From positions 558,001-622,000 of the forward strand of contig NW_026946363.1 of assembly GCF_035222375.1 (NCBI RefSeq): DNA of 64,000 nt. The letters run 5' to 3'. The notes under the pieces are model-generated. The model was not told the origin of the DNA. It made no database searches and saw only the letters and a list, made by a program, of their open reading frames with translations. Below are positions 35,918 to 50,115 of this stretch, in pieces. The translations under genes and the position numbers were made by a program. Origin of the DNA: Podospora pseudocomata. Its lineage: Eukaryota; Ascomycota; Sordariomycetes; Sordariales; Podosporaceae. Position 1 is the stretch's first letter; every line of letters begins with the position of its first letter.

Positions 35918-36856
35918 GAAGATGCAAGTAAGTCCCTTTAACAGCTTGTCACTCAAATCCCGGCAACATCTCAGCAAACTGGATAAAACCCACAGTCTAG
36001 CCATTCTTCAAATACTTTGGCCCTCTCAACCAGTAAATTGCCCTTCAACAAGCAGCAAAACCATCATCATCTCCATCACCTGAACACCTTCCCTGTCCAC
36101 CCCCTCAGCAACCTTCCAGAGCTGTTCTTTCCTTCAATCATCGCACCTTCCCAGCACAAAGTCTTGCTCCTGCCGATGACCTACCAGAACACCATTTGAG
36201 GAAGGAACCACAACCAGCAGTGTCACAAGGAAGGAGCAACCTCCACGAACGTTGATTGATGGATGTCGGGTGCCCCATGAAACAGCCACCAATCTCATGC
36301 TCCAGCCGGAGATAGTCTGGTGTCATTCTGAAATCTTCCAAACCCGAGACAAGTACGATCGGCTGTGAGACTTTGACTCGGCCGAAGAGGCGTTCAGCTA
36401 CCGGAGATACCAACGGGATATTCTATCTCCTTGGAATTCCACATCGGCCATCCCATGAAATAAAGTACTACGACTCTTATCTGTCATATTTCTTCCAATC
36501 TACAAACTTGCTGCATGTCTCGGCGATCCTCCCTATAAACATATCTCACTATATTTTCCCGTCTTAGTCTGCAAAGTGTTTGCAGGGTGCATAAAATGTA
36601 CAACAACGGTGGTGATATTCTCGGGACATTTTCTTCTTTGTCTTGGTATCATCTGTACCCCCTATCTACAACGTATCACCAATCTCACATGGCCTGCCTC
36701 ATACACAAACCACCCCCTCTATCTTACGGGCTCAAGACATCCCTCCCCAAAAACACAAACGCTTTTCGTTACCCCCTCCCAAACCCAAATATACCTAAAC
36801 CCGGTATAACACCAAAAGCAAAAAAACTGACTCGCTCAAGATTACCCCCCCTTCCC

Positions 36857-39800
36857 TCACCCAGCCATAGTAAGCGTATAACTTGTAATAACCCCCATCC
36901 TCTCGCTCGTCAACTTGAGGCTAATCCTCAACAGCTCCCTCGCCACCTCCGCTTCCTCCCTTTGCATCCTCCCCCACCCCTCCCGATCCATAACCCAAAC
37001 CACCACACCCCCCTCGCTCTCCACCACACACGTCGCCGTCCTGTTCGTCTCGCTGAAAAACGGCAGCTCCCCGCACGTGGTGCCCGCGACGATACTCTCG
37101 TACAGCATCCCCTGAGGGTGCTCATACTCGGCCCTCAAAATCCCCGACTCCAGCAGGTAAAACCCTTCTGCTTGCTCCCCTGATTTGAAGAGGACCGTTC
37201 CGTGGGCGTATTCCTTTCTCTGAAAGTACCCCACAGCCCGGAACCAAAAGTCCTCGTTTTTATCCGAGACGTCTTGGAAGATGCGGAGGATGAGACGCAG
37301 CGGCTCTTTGAAAGACTGCCATCTCGTGAGTTTTTTGCGTACTTCCATCGTGCCAAGAGAGTTCTTGGCCGCTTCTCTCAGATGAGACCTCCTCGGCGAC
37401 GACCCCAACAGGTCAGAAGATGAAAAATGCGGGTCCAGACTAGAAGGCACATCCAAGTTTGCCGAAGGTCTCGGCGAGGGTTGCTGCTGCTGTTGCTGAA
37501 TGAGCTGCTGCTGCTCCTCCTCTTGCTGGTTGGCATAGAGGGTTTTGAGAAGCTCGTTCTCGCAGTATTCCAGGGCTGAATTCAGTTCCGGGAGGAACTT
37601 GACTTCAATCCCGTCCTCTCCCAACCCGACCGCGCGGAGGGAGCGGCCCAAGGAACGTTCGGGCCCAACACCGCTGATGACGAGCTCGATGCCCTTGCCG
37701 TTGAGGAGGCGGCTGATGGTGTTGAAGACTTCGCCGGCCGAGTAATCCAGCCCAGTGACTAGCCATAGGTCCAAAATGAGGAACTTGATAGGCCGCTTCT
37801 TGAACTGGTCCTCGGTGATGAGGTGTCTGATCTTCTCCTCGACGCTGACGATGGTGCCGAAAAACAAATACCCCGAAAGCTTGATGATGTTGATCTGGCG
37901 ACCAACCTGGCGCAGGTAGTGTTGCTGTGTAGGGTTTCTCCTCACTGTCGAGCCAACCACCTCTCCTGAATAACTGGCTCGAACAGCCGGCACCCTCGAA
38001 GCCTGAACAATCAACGAGATAAAAGCCAGCAAGATACCAACCCCGATACCCACGACGAAATCATAGATACCCATAATCAACACGATAGCAATGACGGTAA
38101 GATATTCAAGCAGCTTGAGCTTCTTCCTCGGCTGCCACACGGCCTCCAGCAGCAGCTCAAACCCAAGATCAAAGATGAGGACACCAACCATCATGATGGG
38201 AATAAAACCAATCAACGAAGGTCCGATCATCATGACTAAAAAGGTAAGGGCGGCAAGTATGTAACCTGCCAGCCGACTGTCGCCGCCTGAGCGCATAAAG
38301 AACAAGCTATTGGCGTAGACGAGGTAGTTTTGAATGCTGCCCACGCATCCAGAGAGGAAGTTCGAGTAGCCGTGAAGCTTGAGCTCGTGGTCAAGATCAG
38401 CATGATCCTCCCCCACATTAAGTGCGAGCGCTGGGACGTTGATGGGGACGTGCAAGATTCCGAAAAAGGTGAGGGCGAACATGGCGGGGACACACTGCAC
38501 AATGGCGCTCCAGTCAACCAGGTGGAATTCTGTTGACATGTTAGCGGGAGGTTCACATAAAAAAACCGGTAGGAAAGTACGTACTGTAAAGCGTCCAGAA
38601 ATACCACCACGGCTCACCCTCAGGAGGCCCCTGAAACACCCAGCCCTTCCCTCTCAGACTCTCTGTATCCACAGCCCCAAGCATCGAGACAACCGCGTAG
38701 AACGCAGCAGGAATGACGAGGATGTACAACGGCAGGAAGAATTTGGATGTGATCTTGGACTGGCCCCAAAACAGAACAATGGCAAGCACCAAAGGAATGA
38801 TCCAAAGTGGGACAGTATCAGCCTGCGCAAGCTTCTTCACGGTTTCAAGATCGTAGTTCAGACTGCCATCCATCCGCGCTGTGACCTCAAAGCCAGTGGC
38901 AACCAAGAACCAACCGACACCACCGATGCAGCCGATCAGGATATGACGGGGGATAAAACCGACGATATAACCAAACTCGAACTTGCCCATGAGGTAGAAT
39001 ACAGTTCCGGTAAGCATCGAACTGAGGGCGTAAGAGGTGATTGTAGTTGCAATGACGGCATCAGGCTTGTCCTCGCCTACCAAAGCGGTGATGGTGGCAG
39101 CCATGTTGTGAAAAAAGGGCACAACTTCGATCTGGTGGATGTTAGCAGTGTTGCATGGGAATAGGTCTACATTTACTTACCAATTCAGATCCGACTCCGC
39201 CCCTGAAAATACTCCCAGTCGAGAATGTCAACTGCGAGATGATCGTGCTCACGTAAAAGATGGAAATACCCGCCGATCCTAAATTGGCGAAAATTGGACT
39301 TCCCAGCGGGAACAAAATCATACCTGGTGCCTGTTAGTAACGATTCCGCAAAGGATAGGATAGCCACAGTCCTCACCATATGACAATGCATCCAAAATAT
39401 TCAGCAACAACCCAACCACCACCGCCGGCAGGCACGCCACAGGAGCAACCACAACATTCTTCCAAAGCGCATGCCGATCCCAACTCTTGAACCCCCTAGC
39501 AACCTTTCCCCTACCCCCCTTGACAGAGTCAACAGTCCTATGCAGCCACCCCGTCCTCGACGGCCCCTTCTGGCTCTCCAAATCAACACTCCCATTCCTC
39601 CCATTGCTAATCCCATAACTCCTCCTACTCTCCCTAGACCTCGACACCATCAACGGCGATGTCTCATCCTCCTCCGCGCCCCACCTCGACAGCAACGGCC
39701 GTGGCTCATTCGTCGACAGCCTGCTCAAATCATCCTCCTCATCCCCATCCTCATCCTCATCCCCCGTAACCTCCACCACATCATCCTCCCTTATCTGATC

Positions 39801-40546
39801 CTCCTTATGGTGCGGCAGCAAATACCTCTCCTCAGGTGGCGACCTCCTCAGCATAGCAGCAATCATTGAAGGCCCCTCTCCAGAGTCAACCTCGGCGCTA
39901 TCATCCAACGGCTCCGGCGAAGGCGGCTCAGAGACTTCCTCTATGGTCTCGGCCGAGATCGACGCGCCGAGCAGGTCGTTTGCTATATTGTTATTGTTGG
40001 TGACGCCTGGTTCGTTGTTGTTGTTGTTGCGACCACCACCACTACCACCCGTGATTGCGTGATCGGGTCGAGCCGATGACGAAAGAGAGCGTGCTCGGGA
40101 GAGGAACGAGGCGCTGCGTCCGTCTTTCTTGTCTGATAGGAAGTAATCCGCGAGTTCGGCCGTGTCAGCGCGGACGGAGCGGGCTGACTGAATGTTTTCG
40201 AGGCGGGCTATCGCATGGGTTTTGTTAGTTTATATTACGGAGGTTTGGGTGGGATAAGGGTGATAAGGGGGAATGTAAACATACCTGGGTCCCTGATTGA
40301 ACCATGAATGTAGGATCTTGTAGGCTCACGGTGGCTCACTGAACCGACAGAGGAGGAAAGAAACCTTGCATCGTTGTTGTTGTTGTTGTTGTTGTTGTTG
40401 TTCTGCTGGTTCTGGGATGTTGGTATTGGCTCTGGGGAGGTTGAGGTTATGGTTTGGTCTTCGGGGTGGTCCTGAGAGTGATTGGAGACGGTAGACGACC
40501 GTCTTCTCGCCCAGGGGGAAAACTGGCCAAAGACAGGAGAAGACAT
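36857..40546 (-). CDS. vsb1: VSB1-like SulP-family vacuolar transporter with STAS and cyclic-nucleotide-binding domains
   Basis: Five exons (40546-40285, 40207-39377, 39323-39181, 39131-38585, 38529-36857; introns 77, 53, 49 and 55 nt) give 1151 aa. The N-terminal 300 residues are disordered, with a run of ten Asn and acidic clusters. The SulP membrane domain follows, from about ALWKNVVVAPVACLPAVVVG, with LNILDALSYG at an exon junction and many helices to about residue 760. A STAS domain follows (SGYLFFGTIVSVEEKI, KFLILDLWLVTGLDYSAGEVF). A Gln-rich linker precedes a C-terminal cNMP-binding fold (HGTVLFKSGEQAEGFYLLESG, ending GELPFFSETNRTATCVVE). This SulP-STAS-cNMP order matches yeast YGR125W/Vsb1, needed for vacuolar storage of basic amino acids, and its fungal relatives; it differs from sulfate permeases of the SUL/CYS type. 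Transported substrate here is inferred by that similarity. The ATG at 40546 is used because the frame upstream opens only at a TTG. Confidence 0.82.
40373..40402. repeat. TTG/AAC trinucleotide repeat encoding poly-Asn in the VSB1-like protein
   Basis: Ten TTG units, read on the coding strand as AAC codons for ten Asn near residue 50. Likely length-polymorphic. Confidence 0.85.
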
Positions 40547-42294
40547 TTCTTCTGGTTTCAAAGCGGTCCTAGAGACTTGCGGACTCTTTCTGGGGGCGCG
40601 CAATCGGAGAGTACCCTAGAAGATGGGATGGGTGTATGGACGGGAATGTTCAACGATCAGGTTACCCAGAAGCGTGCATGTTGCAGATCCACCAAAAGTC
40701 AAAACTGCAAAATGGCACTAGATCCTTGACCCCTTACTTTTCCCCAATAAGAAACCCGATGACGAGCTCAAACCGAAGGAAGTGTAGGCGCAAATGTATG
40801 TAGGTCGGCTGGTGTGTGCGGTGTTGTCCTGCAGACGGGATGTTGCGAGACCGGCCGTGGGCAGTTAAGTAGTATGCGATACACGATTGGAATAGGTAAA
40901 CTCCAATGCAGGCTGAAGAGTGTAACTCGCACAAACAATATGCGCTCCAATATAAGTCGCAGAGTTATTCACCGGTCGGTACTAGAAAAAAGAGTTGCAA
41001 AAATGTCGTGTACATGAATCGAGGTCAACAGAGAAAGCGGTCGAAGACTGGAAGCGGCGGGCGGCCAGGAGGGTTCTCGACATATCACAGGACGAAAAAG
41101 GTGCCTGCAACCAGTATTTTTGTACGTTTATTTTTTCCCCACACCAGCCCCACCAAAACTCAGGGATTCCAGCTCCAAAGCAACACTAAGGTACGTAGGA
41201 AATAAGCTATGCGCCTCGCCCAGTCGTAACGTCTTTCCAGCAGTTTTTGCGTCGCTCGTAAACGTGGTGCGTGGACTTGAGAAGATGGAGAGCCAAGTCC
41301 GCGAGAGATGTGCCGTTTTGGACCGCGCCCTTACTTACATGGTCTGGAACACGCAAGGATAGCTCTGAATGGTGGGGGCAGAAGCTTCAAAGTCGTCATT
41401 AGCCCCATGCAGGTCAACGCAAGAACAGTGCGAATTGGTTTGCTCCATCCTTCACGGGCAGCTCCGGTGCTCGCGTACCGCACCCGCTTTTCTGAGCTGG
41501 CAGCGGAGACATCCCTTATCCACCAGAGAGCTATCGAAAATGGCACAAGAAGTCTTGTGGAGATGTTTATAGTTCTGTATTTCAATCGACGATCGGTCTT
41601 GTGATGTTGTCGAGCTGTTTGAAGCTCAAATTCTCTAGTCTCTGATGGCTTTTCCTAACCCATATATGCCTTGGCACGGCACAGTATTGCCACTGTGGTC
41701 CATCGCCCCTCGACGACGACGGACGGAAAAAAAATTGAACTCGCCATGTGAGCTGAGGCGTTAACTTCCTGCAGGCGCACACCGTGGGAGCCGTTGTGGG
41801 TTGCGGCGCCTGGGTTAATGACCTGGTTGATTTCTCCAAAATTCTCCAACGTCGTATGCATGCTGTGACGGCTGCGGCATTGGCCTTCAGATGGACCGCT
41901 GAGCCCTGTTCATGCAGGAGGTGTTCTGACCCTCATGCCGAGTTTGATGATTTCAGCTCTGCCAGAGGCTCTCTGATATTGATTTCCGCTTCCCTGACTG
42001 GAACCGGAAGGCCACCTTTTGCCGTCATGGTGGTGCGAACTTTCGTCATGATTTGGTGGGACAAGAGCGACGATGGGAGTCTCGAGTGGTAAAAGACCGT
42101 GGCCTCGTGAACATCGCTCGGGACCGTCCTATCTTTCTTCCCCAGACAGTGATCATGGCGAGGAAAATAGCGATGGGAGTACTTCCGAGGGACCGTCGCA
42201 TACTGGGCAATTTGGCCCTGCATCTGTTTTGACCTGCAAAATCGTGATCATGTTGGACTCTTACATGATACTCTTACACTTCGCCCACGCCCCC
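40547..42294. other. Intergenic: VSB1-like promoter and PSF1 downstream region
   Basis: About 1.7 kb between two minus-strand genes. Only short open frames (for example 41331-41585 minus, 41308-41604 plus) that overlap on opposite strands; none is recognisable. Nothing further seen. Confidence 0.5.
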
Positions 42295-43061
42295 TCAGCC
42301 AAGCTTCTGAAGGTAGCCCTGGGCGATCAGGCGCTCAACATCTCCTTGCCGAACATAGAACTGGCTGTTCTTGGTGAGATTGATAGCCCTACGCGGTTGT
42401 TAGTCTCATTACATGCATGCGGGACCATCCGCAGAGAACAGCATGCCTACCCGTATTCGGTCTGGATCTCCCCCGCATCTTTGAGCACCCGCACGTCAAT
42501 GAAGAGATCTCTAGGCGGCTCGAGGCTGCCAGTTAGGTCAATATCTGTCCACTGGCCCTTGTAGGCCGCGAGGAGGTCGCCGTATTGTCGAACGTAGTCC
42601 TCCTCTTGTGGGCTCAGACTGCTACTCGCCCCACCATCGGCCGTGGCAGTTGCGCCATTGGCACCACCTCCCGCTTGCTGGCCAGCGAGGTCTAGGACAT
42701 CTGACCCGTTCCATACCAGCTCCTCCAGCTTATCTGTCCTGGTGCGGTGGTAGGCAAGGAGGCACCGCTTGTTTCTCCGCATAGACAGATGGTTGACCAG
42801 TAGGGTGCAAGCCGTGGACTGGTCTGCAGAGGGGTCAAATGACCCCTGAAAAGGTTCGAGGAGGCTGGCCACGTCCTTGTCCAAATCTCGCACCTCACGT
42901 GTCACGGCGCGGACGAGCTCTGTCTGGTATGGTGGCAGGTGGGCGAGGTTCTGCATGCGTTTGGCGTGTTGCACCTATAAGATGTGTGAGTGGGTGTTAA
43001 AGTCACTGATGAGACGTTTCTCACTTACCAATTTGTTGCCCTGATCTCCGTACATCGGCAT
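42295..43061 (-). CDS. psf1: GINS complex subunit PSF1
   Basis: Subunit of the GINS tetramer (Sld5-Psf1-Psf2-Psf3), which joins Cdc45 and Mcm2-7 in the replicative CMG helicase. Three exons (43061-43029, 42974-42451, 42388-42295; introns 54 and 62 nt) give 216 aa, the normal size. The first exon is tiny and encodes MPMYGDQGNKL; the family starts at MYGD, so the second ATG (43055) may be the real start. Exon 2 has MRRNKRCLLAYHRTRTDKLEELVW, trimmed here to its key residues: RNKRCLLAYHR is the Psf1 signature of the A-domain. The third exon encodes INLTKNSQFYVRQGDVERL and GYLQKL, the conserved B-domain C-terminus. The splice phase at 42451/42388 was fixed by keeping this ending. A 30-residue Gly/Ala/Ser insertion between A-domain halves is unlike yeast but sits in the usual variable loop. 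Confidence 0.93.
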
Positions 43062-44392
43062 CTTGGATAAGTTGGCGAGTTATATTTGGAGTCGCAGTGA
43101 GAAGTAAGAGATTTGGCTCAAGTGAAAGGCTCCTCTAGATTTTGTTGTACTTGGTTGTGAGAAGAAGGGTGGTGAGAGTGAGAAACCAAGTGGAAGTCGC
43201 GCCGCGTCGGGCTCCCATTTAGGTGGTCTGTGTAAGAGACATGATTGGGTATTTGACGCGATAGTCCCACTTTAATTGAACCTCGACGATCTCCAGTGTG
43301 AAGATATCAGATGAGCAATGAAAACAGTCTTCGAGGTCTATTGCTCTCAGGCAAGGTTGAGATAGATTTGCGTATACATAGAGATTTGGATTCGACTACT
43401 GCCAGCTATGTTGGTCACTGGCAAAGTCTCGGCAAAGTCCAGAGAACAATAATTGACATACGAGGACATTGGTCTGGAGGTCCTCAAATCACTAGTCATG
43501 AGACAAAGTTTGTGACTTGAAAAATGTATTTCTTCTATAACCATGACACATCCAAGCTCGCCGAAAGATCACACACAGGCATGTGTCAACCGAAACTAGA
43601 TTCTTTTGCCACGACAAGCACTCAATTTCGGTAGCTTTCTCGACTTCGCGATGACTTGATAATCGGATCTCTGAACAAATCGTTCGTCTTATTTGACCCT
43701 CGATAGTCTTGTTCTTACTATGGAAGCAACATGTTAGCACGAGGCTTTAGATTTTGTTAACGAGTATTGCGACAGAGAGTAGGTATCAAGTCAGAACGCA
43801 TTTGCATGCTGGGTTTCGTCGTCATCTGCGGGGTCTTAAGCCGCTAGGCAACACGGACCAAAATTGATCATCATGAGAGAAGGAGAGGTAAAAGAGCAAG
43901 GAAGGTGCTGATAACTTACCCATACGACAGTGTCACGACTGCTGCTGGCAATGCGATATTCATCTGTTTCAATTGACAGCAGCAGTCACCCAGAAGACCG
44001 TTGAAGCCATCCAGGTCAAAAAGATACTGGAGGTCGAAGTGGAAATGTCGGTCGCGACTCCAGAAAAATGTTTCCAGGAAGAATTTGTCGAAACTTCGAA
44101 ATTGCAGCTTAAAAAAGCAGAATGCTGGTGCACAGACCACACAAGCTCAATATCCACTTGTTGCAGCATTAAGCTCCGATAAGATAAAAGCCTTTATGTG
44201 GGGCCATGATGGAATCGCCGAGAGCTTTCGAGCTTCCAGACTGAGCTTCTCTATCAGTGAACAGACTTGCCACTGGTGTCTGTCTACAAAGACGTTAAAT
44301 TCAACGGGAGGCTCGGTCGGCAAACCCGATTTGAACTCTGTTGCCCGGCGACAACAACGTTGGAAAACGCAAAACATACAAAACAAACCACC
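43062..44392. other. Intergenic: divergent promoter region of psf1 and hsp78
   Basis: 1.3 kb with no supported ORF; AT-richer than its neighbours between 43250 and 43800. Contains a candidate heat-shock motif (listed separately). An open frame runs in phase with hsp78 upstream of its start (44267-44392) but lacks similarity. Confidence 0.5.
44090..44100. promoter_or_regulatory. Candidate heat-shock element upstream of hsp78
   Basis: GAAACTTC gives the paired inverted repeat GAAnnTTC bound by Hsf1, with a further GAA abutting it, about 300 nt before the hsp78 start. Two perfect pentamers are the minimum; a third is not correctly spaced, so support is weak. Confidence 0.3.
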
Positions 44393-46804
44393 ATGCAAGC
44401 ACGATCACGGCTACTAACAGCAGCCTCTCGGCGCATGGCTACCATGTCGAGGGGGGCTACCCGACAGCGACAATTTCCCCAAGCCCTCGCTACAACCACA
44501 CCGCAGACGGCAGCTCTGGTAAACTCACTACGGCTCGTGCCATCTGTGGCAGCTCGGCACTATTCCAATGGCAGACCGCACCCACCGGGCGGTACTCACC
44601 GCATGAACATGGGAGGCGAGCCGGAGAAGCCTGCTCTGGAACAATACGGCGTTGACTTGACGGCAAAGGCAAGGGATGGAAAGCTTGATCCCGTTATTGG
44701 CAGATCGGCCGAGATTCAACGAACGATACAAATTCTATCGAGAAGGACAAAGAACAACCCGGTGCTTATCGGTAATGCTGGTGTAGGCAAGACGGCGATT
44801 CTGGAGGGGCTGGCCCTGGAAATCGTACGGGGGGCTGTTCCGGAGAGCATCAAGAACAAAAGGGTCATCAGTCTGGACCTTGGCTCGCTCATCGCGGGAG
44901 CCAAGTTCAGGGGTGACTTTGAGGAGAGGCTGAAGAAGGTGTTGACCGAGGTGGAACAGGCGAATGGGGAAGTTATCCTCTTCATTGATGAGCTTCACAC
45001 CCTTCTGGGTCTTGGAAAGGCCGAAGGGTCTATCGACGCTTCTAATCTCTTGAAACCCGCCCTTTCAAGAGGTGAGCTTCAGTGCTGCGGCGCTACGACC
45101 CTCGCGGAATACCGTCTAATCGAAAAGGATGTCGCTCTCGCACGGAGATTCCAACCCATCATTGTCAGCGAGCCAACAGTCCAAGATACCATCAGCATTC
45201 TGCGAGGTATCAAGGACAAGTACGAGGTGCACCATGGTGTCCGCATCACTGACGGTGCCCTGGTCGCCGCAGCTACTTATTCCAACCGCTACATCACCGA
45301 CCGTTTCCTCCCAGACAAGGCAATCGACTTGATGGACGAGGCAGCAAGCTCTCTCAGACTGCAGCAAGAGAGCAAGCCAGACGACATCCAACGCCTCGAC
45401 CAAAAGATCATGACCATCCAGATCGAGCTCGAAAGCTTGCGCAAGGAAAAGGACATTGCAAGCAAGGAACGACGTGAAAAACTCGAGGCCGATCTGAAGA
45501 CGTACGAAGATGAAGTCAAGGTCCTGACCGAGAAGTGGGAAAAGGAAAAGACCGAGCTCGACGCCATCAAGCAAGCCCAAGCCGAGCTCGACAGAGCCAG
45601 AGTCGAACTTGAAGTTGCCCAACGCGTTGGCAATTTTGGCCGCGCATCGGAGCTCCGCTTCGGCATCATCCCTCAGCTGGAACAAAAGCTCCCCAAGGAA
45701 GACGAGAAGAAGAGCGAGACGACCCTGATCCATGACTCTGTCACGGCAGATGACATCGCCAACGTCGTGTCCCGCATCACGGGCATCCCAATTTCCAAGC
45801 TCACCTCTGGCCACACCGAACGCCTGATCCACATGGAGGACATCCTCCGGGAATCCATCCGCGGCCAAGACGAAGCCCTCAAAGCCGTCGCCGACGCCGT
45901 CCGGATGCAGCGCGCCGGGCTCAGCGGGGAGAACCGCCCCCTGGCATCCTTCTTCTTCTTGGGGCCTACCGGTGTAGGCAAAACAGAACTCTGCAAGAAA
46001 CTAGCCGGTTTCCTCTTCTCGACCGAGTCGGCCGTAGTCAGGTTTGACATGTCGGAGTTCCAGGAGAAGCACACGATTTCTCGTCTGATCGGTGCTCCCT
46101 CTGGATACGTCGGGTACGAGGACGCGGGTCAGCTCACGGAAGCCGTCAGGAGGAAACCCTACGCCGTCCTCCTCTTTGATGAATTCGAAAAAGCCCACCG
46201 CGACATCTCGGCTCTGCTCCTCCAAGTCCTCGACGAAGGCTACCTCACCGACGCCCAGGGCCACAAGGTCGACTTTAAGAATACCATCATCGTGCTCACC
46301 TCCAACCTGGGCGCTGAGATCCTGGTGGGAGCGGACATGCTCCACCCTTACAAGGAGACTCCGGACGGGGACATCCACCCCGACGTCAAACGTGCCGTCA
46401 TGGACGTTGTTCACTCCCAATACCCGCCCGAGTTCCTCAACAGGATCGACAGCTTTATTATTTTCAAGAGGCTGGCGCTGGAGGCGCTGAGGGATATTGT
46501 AGATATTCGGCTGAAGGAGCTGCAGCAGAGGCTGGACGACAGACGGATCACGCTCGAGGTTCCGGGGGATGTGAGGCAGTGGTTGGCGGAGAGGGGGTAT
46601 GATCCCAAGTTTGGGGCGAGGCCGCTGAACAGGTTGATCACGACGGAGATTGGGAACGGGCTGGCGGATAAGATTATCAGGGGGGAGATTAGGAAGGGGG
46701 ATCATGCGGTTGTGAGGGTGAATGAGGAGAAGACGGGGTTGGTGATTGAGGGACAGCCTGGGAAGGGGGAGGAGGGTCGAAAGGAGGAGGGGGAAGAGAA
46801 GTAA
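44393..46804 (+). CDS. hsp78: Mitochondrial Hsp78, ClpB-type AAA+ disaggregase
   Basis: Hexameric ATP-driven disaggregase of the mitochondrial matrix, working with mtHsp70 to rescue aggregated proteins. Single exon, 803 aa, ATG in a strong context (ACCACCATGC). Residues 1 to about 60 are rich in Arg, Ser and Ala without acids, a typical matrix-targeting presequence. The ClpB N-domain is absent, as in all Hsp78 proteins. NBD1 has Walker A GNAGVGKT at 127-134, Walker [14 protein letters not shown], and [14 protein letters not shown]. The coiled-coil M-domain spans about 345-470. NBD2 has [19 protein letters not shown] (Walker A at 524-531), [19 protein letters not shown] and [11 protein letters not shown]. 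The C-terminal small domain has PEFLNRID and [13 protein letters not shown], followed by a charged Glu/Lys/Gly tail of about 20 residues. The last 350 nt switch to G-ending codons. Confidence 0.95.
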   Translation: MQARSRLLTAASRRMATMSRGATRQRQFPQALATTTPQTAALVNSLRLVPSVAARHYSNGRPHPPGGTHRMNMGGEPEKPALEQYGVDLTAKARDGKLDPVIGRSAEIQRTIQILSRRTKNNPVLIGNAGVGKTAILEGLALEIVRGAVPESIKNKRVISLDLGSLIAGAKFRGDFEERLKKVLTEVEQANGEVILFIDELHTLLGLGKAEGSIDASNLLKPALSRGELQCCGATTLAEYRLIEKDVALARRFQPIIVSEPTVQDTISILRGIKDKYEVHHGVRITDGALVAAATYSNRYITDRFLPDKAIDLMDEAASSLRLQQESKPDDIQRLDQKIMTIQIELESLRKEKDIASKERREKLEADLKTYEDEVKVLTEKWEKEKTELDAIKQAQAELDRARVELEVAQRVGNFGRASELRFGIIPQLEQKLPKEDEKKSETTLIHDSVTADDIANVVSRITGIPISKLTSGHTERLIHMEDILRESIRGQDEALKAVADAVRMQRAGLSGENRPLASFFFLGPTGVGKTELCKKLAGFLFSTESAVVRFDMSEFQEKHTISRLIGAPSGYVGYEDAGQLTEAVRRKPYAVLLFDEFEKAHRDISALLLQVLDEGYLTDAQGHKVDFKNTIIVLTSNLGAEILVGADMLHPYKETPDGDIHPDVKRAVMDVVHSQYPPEFLNRIDSFIIFKRLALEALRDIVDIRLKELQQRLDDRRITLEVPGDVRQWLAERGYDPKFGARPLNRLITTEIGNGLADKIIRGEIRKGDHAVVRVNEEKTGLVIEGQPGKGEEGRKEEGEEK

Positions 46805-47580
46805 ACAACAGTTGTGGGTAAAGGGGAGAAAAGTGTAAGTTTGTTGTGCAAGAAAAGTTACAGATGAAGACGCCGCTCCATCGTTTAACAGGAGATTAGG
46901 GGGGCGTGTCCATGCATGAGTTATGGCGCTGGGAATTTATATCATGGTAGCATTTTGGAAGGGGGTGGGTTGGTTTTTGGACTTTGTATATTTTTTGTAT
47001 CATCATATTGTAGATTGGGAAATGAGACATGAGAACATGCTGTGAATATTTTCCCTTGCCCTTGTAAATTCTGGTGGACGACACTTGGGGTTCTAGTCGT
47101 GCTCCACAAAGTACCTCAAGACATAAGAATGAGCAAACAATGTGACAAGACAACCTTTCTTTGTGCCCCCCCACCCCTCACCGCGAGCAACCACCCTCAC
47201 ACGCTCACCTGCCCCATTTCGTCTTGAATAAACCAGACAAAGAAAGCTCGATCCAAACTATGGAACCAAACTGGAGCTCGAAACCAATACCTGGAGCTAG
47301 CCAGTCAATTGCAGATGACGAACCCATCTTTGTGTTGCGTGTGACCATCTATGTAAAATTGAACCGCCGCCAGATGATGCCCAACTGTTACGTACGCTCA
47401 CCTAGGCAACACTATTGCCATCACACAATTCCTCATTTCGTTTGCACCATCCCAGCATTATAAGCAAAACATAAATCGCATTACACCAAGCATGCTAGAG
47501 TACTCATAACAATCGTGTATAGGAGAGAGAAACAGAAAAGGGAAAAGCCAAGACTGGAAAAACGGAAATCAAATTGATGA
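46805..47580. other. Intergenic: hsp78 3' region
   Basis: About 780 nt after the hsp78 stop, AT-rich toward 46.95-47.05 kb, probably the 3' UTR and terminator. No ORF supported. Confidence 0.5.
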
Positions 47581-47904
47581 TTAGCAACTGTGTTTACAGC
47601 CCCCGTAACACTCCTTGCACGCCCACCACTTCTCCCGAACAAAAACAACATCGACAACTTCCTCCCCGCTGTATAACGTATTCCCCCTTTTCATCCCTTC
47701 GCATCCTCGGCATATCATCAGACGTAGACGTGGAGAGCCAGGTTGGGAAGGAGTCGGGGCGTTCGGGGAAGTAGCAGATGGACTGTTGTTCTCTCCTGAC
47801 GATGTATCAAATTGTACAAGATTCCAAGCCAATACGTCCCCTGTCTTTCCGAAAAGTGACCAAGTTTGAAAGAGAGTGTCGATTCTCCCTCTGCATCTTC
47901 TCAT
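47581..47904 (-). CDS. Possible small Cys-rich protein (107 aa), function unknown
   Basis: An uninterrupted ATG-to-TAA frame downstream of the ARF gene on the same strand. I do not recognise it. The N-terminal half is unremarkable and then Ser/Pro/Asn-rich (about residues 35-60). The last 45 residues are compact, with paired cysteines: CRGCEG, then WWACKECYGGCKHSC at the very end. The CxxC...CxxC spacing of about 29 residues could form a zinc ribbon. Codon use is mixed. It lies 150 nt past the ARF stop, so it could instead be a frame inside that gene's 3' UTR; a short intron in the N-terminal half is also possible. Moderate to low confidence that it is a gene. Confidence 0.38.
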   Translation of the reverse strand: MRRCRGRIDTLFQTWSLFGKTGDVLAWNLVQFDTSSGENNSPSATSPNAPTPSQPGSPRLRLMICRGCEGMKRGNTLYSGEEVVDVVFVREKWWACKECYGGCKHSC

Positions 47905-48054
47905 CGTGAACGGCTGTCACCATAGAGGCAGAAACCGCCGTGTGTAATGTTCATGGACCAGTCGATCGTCTAAAATTGGGTATATTTGAGAGCACAATCG
48001 AACCATGCTTGACTGACCGGTGAAGGGGACCGGCCTGTGGTGTCTGCGTTACAT

Positions 48055-50115
<2,061 letters not shown>

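Larger units (their letters stand above)
31518..36856. other. Gene-poor 5.3 kb between kipA and the VSB1-like gene
   Basis: Holds the kipA promoter and the VSB1-like 3' region. Apart from two short repeats (listed separately) I see no supported feature. Open frames at 33909-34364 (plus) and 34568-35205 (minus) have no recognisable motifs. 36.6-36.85 kb is C- and CA-rich and likely 3' UTR. Confidence 0.45.

Noticed and set aside
31518-36856. Short minus-strand frames (34568-35205) as a gene
   Set aside because: Two overlapping frames with no motif, no codon bias and no convincing introns.
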